A stretch of 7,027 nt of DNA from Spirochaetaceae bacterium (GTDB lineage Bacteria > Spirochaetota > Spirochaetia > Treponematales > Breznakiellaceae), in NCBI GenBank assembly GCA_031255655.1, contig JAIRSB010000038.1, positions 1-7,027 on the forward strand, given 5' to 3'. A program made the position numbers and the translations under genes. The first letter of the stretch is position 1. Each line of letters opens with the position of its first letter. Positions 4,083 to 7,027 of the stretch are shown piece after piece. The notes under the pieces are model-generated. The model did no database searches. It saw nothing but the letters and a program-made list of their open reading frames with translations, and was not told where the DNA came from.

Positions 4083-5579
4083 ATGACAAAGATTTGCCTA
4101 TGTTTGACAGCAAAAACAATAGAACGCGATTTGGAAATACTTGAAAAGTATAGAAACTTCATCGATATGGTAGAATTGCGGGCGGATTACCTGCTGCACG
4201 AAGAATGCTTTTCGATACGGCGTTTTCCTGAACTTGCCGGACTGCCCGTCATCCTCACGATACGCCGCAAAAGTGACGGTGGAAATTTCGATTTGAGTGA
4301 AAGCTCTCGTGTTGTTCTCCTTTCAAAAGCTATGGCGTTTGCCGAAGTCGACGTAAGACATAACTTTGCCTACGTTGATTTGGAAGAAGATTTGGAATTG
4401 CCGAGTTTGGAAGAAGCCGCCCGCGCCTTCGGCACGAGAATAATCCGATCTTTTCATTGTTTCGCCGGGCCTTACGATAATCTGGATGAGCGCATACGCG
4501 CTATGTACCATGTTGGCGATGAAATTGTGAAGGCGGCCATTAAGCCGGAAACGCTTGATGATGTAACACGGCTGTTCAAAATATCCCGCGAATTGGAAAA
4601 GATGGGGAACAGAGAAAAAATCCTTGTTGGAATGAGCGATGCCGGAGTTTGCACGCGGATTCTGGCGAAAAAAATGGGATCTCACGTCTGCTATGTTTCG
4701 GCTAGGAATGAGAAGGACTTACCTATGGCTGGAGAGGGTCAGCTAGACCCCATTGAGCTAAACGAGCTATACCGGTTTCGCTCGATTACGCGGGACGCGG
4801 ATGTTTACGGCATACTTGGTTACCCTCTCAAAGCTACAGCAAGCCCCTTGTTTTTTAACGGCGTTTTTAAACGCGAGGACAAAAATGCCGTGTACGTTCC
4901 GTTTCCTTCGCCGTCGGCCTCGTCATTTTTCAGGCTTGCGGACGAGATTGGCTTACGCGGCGCGGCTGTTACTGTGCCGCACAAGGAGGCGGTGATGGAG
5001 CACTTGGTCTCAAAGTCCAGCCGTGTCGCTTCCGTAGGCGCGTGCAATACGATTGTCCGCGAGGAAGGGGGCTGGCGGGGTTACAACACCGACGCGGAGG
5101 GCTTTTCCGGTTCGCTGCTGGATTTCACAGGGCGAAAAGATTTCAGAGGAAAGCGGGTAACGGTAGTTGGCGCAGGCGGCGCGGCACGCGCCGTAGCCTC
5201 AGAGCTGCACCGGCTTAAAGCTAAGACGCTGATTTTAAACAGGAATAAACCACGCGCCCAACAGCTTGCAAGCATATACGACTTTGACTACGCCGGATTG
5301 GACGCGGACGGTTTAAAGCTGGTCAAAAAATTCCACGACATAATCGTACAGACGACATCGTCCGGCATGGAACCGGATGTCGATGGAGACCCTCTGCAAG
5401 ACTACCAATTCACAGGTAAAGAACTGGTGATGGACATTATTTACAAGCCGGAGCGCACTGCCCTCTTGAAGCGTGCCGCTGACGCGGGCTGCCGTGTGCT
5501 GAACGGCGCGGATATGCTGCTTAGGCAGGCCAAATTGCAGTATCTGTATTTCTTTGGTAAAAAATATCCCGAAGACTAA
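4083..5579 (+). CDS. aroDE: Bifunctional 3-dehydroquinate dehydratase / shikimate dehydrogenase
   Basis: The 498-residue protein fuses two shikimate-pathway enzymes that act in succession: dehydroquinate to dehydroshikimate (AroD), then reduction to shikimate with NADPH (AroE). Residues 1 to about 230 are a type I dehydroquinase barrel: ELRAD (31-35), catalytic His125 (RSFH), Schiff-base Lys150 (EIVKAA), MSDAG (184-188) and Gln220. Residues about 240-495 are shikimate dehydrogenase: GYPLKATASP (246-255) and Asn259 for substrate binding, VTVPHK with catalytic Lys301, CNT (321-323), GYNTDAEG with Asp337, the GAGGAAR nucleotide loop (363-369), NRN (386-388) and the closing RQAKLQ segment. All key residues are present, so both activities are expected. 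It is cytoplasmic. The ATG follows the previous stop directly; AGGA (4068-4071) is a distant but usable ribosome site. The same domain order is known from plants and chlamydiae. No other aro gene is in view. Confidence 0.95.
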   Translation: MTKICLCLTAKTIERDLEILEKYRNFIDMVELRADYLLHEECFSIRRFPELAGLPVILTIRRKSDGGNFDLSESSRVVLLSKAMAFAEVDVRHNFAYVDLEEDLELPSLEEAARAFGTRIIRSFHCFAGPYDNLDERIRAMYHVGDEIVKAAIKPETLDDVTRLFKISRELEKMGNREKILVGMSDAGVCTRILAKKMGSHVCYVSARNEKDLPMAGEGQLDPIELNELYRFRSITRDADVYGILGYPLKATASPLFFNGVFKREDKNAVYVPFPSPSASSFFRLADEIGLRGAAVTVPHKEAVMEHLVSKSSRVASVGACNTIVREEGGWRGYNTDAEGFSGSLLDFTGRKDFRGKRVTVVGAGGAARAVASELHRLKAKTLILNRNKPRAQQLASIYDFDYAGLDADGLKLVKKFHDIIVQTTSSGMEPDVDGDPLQDYQFTGKELVMDIIYKPERTALLKRAADAGCRVLNGADMLLRQAKLQYLYFFGKKYPED

Positions 5580-5645
5580 GGGCACTTTCAAAACTTGCCG
5601 CCGCGCTGCTTTCGTTGCCTGCGGGAAGTCTGATATGGGGTTTGT

Positions 5646-7027
5646 ATGTCGCTCAACTGGAAAGAAATAGACCTTGTATTATCGGAGCTGGAACTGGCAG
5701 GCTGCCAGATTCAGAAGATAAATCAGAGCTCCTTCGACGTGTTGTCGCTGCGTGTTTACGGACGGCAGGGTGAGCGTGTCTTGCTTGCCGTCATAAAAAG
5801 TGGTGTTTGCCGTCTGCACGAAACCTTCCGCGATATTCCCAAAAATGACAAGCCGCTGCGTTTCGGCGAGTTGCTAAAGTCCCGCATTATTAACGGCTGG
5901 ATAGAGGAGGCGGCGCAGATTGGCGGCGACCGCATTGTGCGTCTGACTATACGGCGCGGCGAACTCCGCTATCGTCTGTACTTCCGTCTCTGGTCAAATG
6001 CTGCCAATGTGCTGCTCTGCGATATGGACGGGAAAATCATAGACGCGATGAGGCGTTTGCCGAAGCGCGGCGAGATTGGGGGGGAATACTACAAACCGGA
6101 ATTGTCTGCCGCTCCCGCGCTTGATGACGGGCGTTACTCCGTGCGCGAACTGGGGGGCGAGGGCAGTTTCAACGAAAAGATCGACCTGTGGTACGCGGAG
6201 CAGGGGGGCGCGTTGTCGCTTGAGGCGCTGCGGGCGGAGGCGGCAAAGCGTTTTACTGGCGGCATAAACCGGTTGGAGGCTGCTCTGGCGCGTCTACGCG
6301 AAAAGGAGGCTGAATACGCGGATGCGGCGCGTCTTAAGGAGTATGGCGGCATAATCATGGCAAATTTGCAGTTGTTCAGCGGCTCTAGTCCGAACGGCCC
6401 GGACATGGACTGGATTGAGGCGGAGGATTTTTATTCCGGCGGCGGCTTAATACGGATAAAGATTGATGCCCGCAAGAGTGGTGCGGAAAATGCCGCCGTG
6501 TACTACGAGCGTTACCGCAAAGCAAAGAGCGGGCTTGCGGACGTTCGCGCCGAAATCAAAGTGGCGGAGGCTAAAATAGCCGGGGAAATGGAGCGGCTGG
6601 AGCGGCTTCTGGCTGAAACTAACCCGCTACGTCTGCAAAAGCTTTCCGGCGCCGCTGTGCCCAGCGGCGCAAAAAAGGATTCGCGAAAACGCCCCGGGCT
6701 GTCGTTCAGGCGTGATGACTGGCTTTTAATCGTGGGGCGCAGCGCCAAAGAAAATGACGAGCTACTACGCCGCCATGTTAAAGGAAACGATATTTGGCTG
6801 CATGCACGGGATTTTGCCGGTTCTTATGTGTTCATAAAACAGCGTTCGGGTAAAACCGTGCCCCTTCCAATACTTCTGGACGCGGCGAATCTCGCGTTGT
6901 TCTATTCCAAAGGGCGCGGCGCTGGTAAGGGCGATCTTTTTTATACACAAGTAAAATACCTTCGCCGCGCCAAAAACGCTCCAAAAGGTCTTGTTCTGCC
7001 TACTCAGGAGAAAAACTTGAGTGTTAC
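5646..7027 (+). CDS. rqcH: RqcH-like NFACT-family protein, C-terminus cut by window edge
   Basis: The frame is open from ATG 5646 to the right edge (460 codons, no stop). NFACT proteins bind stalled 60S/50S subunits carrying peptidyl-tRNA and direct alanine tailing of the stuck chain (RqcH in Bacillus, Rqc2/NEMF in eukaryotes); older annotations call them fibronectin-binding proteins. Residues 1 to about 175 fit a divergent NFACT-N domain, including GGDRIVRL with Asp95-Arg96, matching the Asp-Arg pair needed for tRNA binding in Bacillus RqcH. A charged helical, coiled-coil-like region spans about 190-330. NFACT-R (DUF814) starts near 350, with VGRSAKENDELL (363-374), DIWLHARDFAGSYVFIK (382-398) and SKGRGAGKGD (421-430). 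The part before NFACT-R is shorter than in Bacillus RqcH (about 570 residues in all). GGGG five bases before the ATG is a fair ribosome site. It follows aroDE by 66 bases without a clear terminator. Confidence 0.9.
   Translation, partial: MSLNWKEIDLVLSELELAGCQIQKINQSSFDVLSLRVYGRQGERVLLAVIKSGVCRLHETFRDIPKNDKPLRFGELLKSRIINGWIEEAAQIGGDRIVRLTIRRGELRYRLYFRLWSNAANVLLCDMDGKIIDAMRRLPKRGEIGGEYYKPELSAAPALDDGRYSVRELGGEGSFNEKIDLWYAEQGGALSLEALRAEAAKRFTGGINRLEAALARLREKEAEYADAARLKEYGGIIMANLQLFSGSSPNGPDMDWIEAEDFYSGGGLIRIKIDARKSGAENAAVYYERYRKAKSGLADVRAEIKVAEAKIAGEMERLERLLAETNPLRLQKLSGAAVPSGAKKDSRKRPGLSFRRDDWLLIVGRSAKENDELLRRHVKGNDIWLHARDFAGSYVFIKQRSGKTVPLPILLDAANLALFYSKGRGAGKGDLFYTQVKYLRRAKNAPKGLVLPTQEKNLSV

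Noticed and set aside
5594..5628. CTTGCCGC/GCGGGAAG inverted repeat between aroDE and the NFACT gene
   Set aside because: One mismatch, a 19-base loop and no T-run; not convincing as a terminator.

Overview
The window looks like a piece of a spirochaete chromosome, most likely a Treponema-type bacterium such as those of termite gut or other gut communities. This is inferred from three lipoprotein-type N-termini with relaxed lipoboxes, one of them a small lipoprotein with a polyglycine linker, from a 13-base poly-G tract, from a solitary regulatory-type PTS IIA protein, and from a fused AroD-AroE enzyme. No rRNA or other phylogenetic marker is present, so the genus is not proven.

Left part, minus strand (1-1560): the beginning of a lipoprotein gene that leaves the window at base 1; a PtsN-like PTS IIA protein (402-848) with a consensus -35 box and no Shine-Dalgarno site; a very clear rho-independent terminator (931-970); and a 159-residue polyglycine-linker lipoprotein (1068-1547) with a good ribosome binding site.

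Middle part (about 1600-2500): some 900 bases without a convincing gene. It holds a cluster of GTATAC-like palindromes, a small reading frame that looks broken just after its start codon, the poly-G13 tract, and two dispersed-repeat-like palindromic blocks (2165-2235 and 2241-2353). Reading minus, a sigma70-like promoter ends exactly at an ATG (2115), and the frame from that ATG crosses the poly-C side of the tract. One base less in the tract would give a different open product of about 130 residues with a hydrophobic stretch, which makes this a candidate phase-variable locus, though a speculative one.

Right part, plus strand (2475-7027): a strong promoter drives a five-repeat TPR lipoprotein (2529-3194). 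A perfect extended -10 promoter then starts what looks like a four-gene operon: a HinT-type HIT hydrolase, a secreted or membrane-anchored unknown protein that overlaps hinT, a bifunctional 3-dehydroquinate dehydratase/shikimate dehydrogenase (AroDE), and an NFACT-family RqcH-like protein that runs off the right edge. The operon mixes nucleotide hydrolysis, aromatic biosynthesis and ribosome quality control, so shared expression rather than a shared pathway is the likely reason for the grouping.

No CRISPR array, transposase, tRNA or rRNA gene was recognised. The most unusual points are the poly-G tract with its alternative reading frames, the repeated placement of -10 boxes about 7 bases before start codons that lack a Shine-Dalgarno site (possible leaderless mRNAs), and the short divergent NFACT protein.
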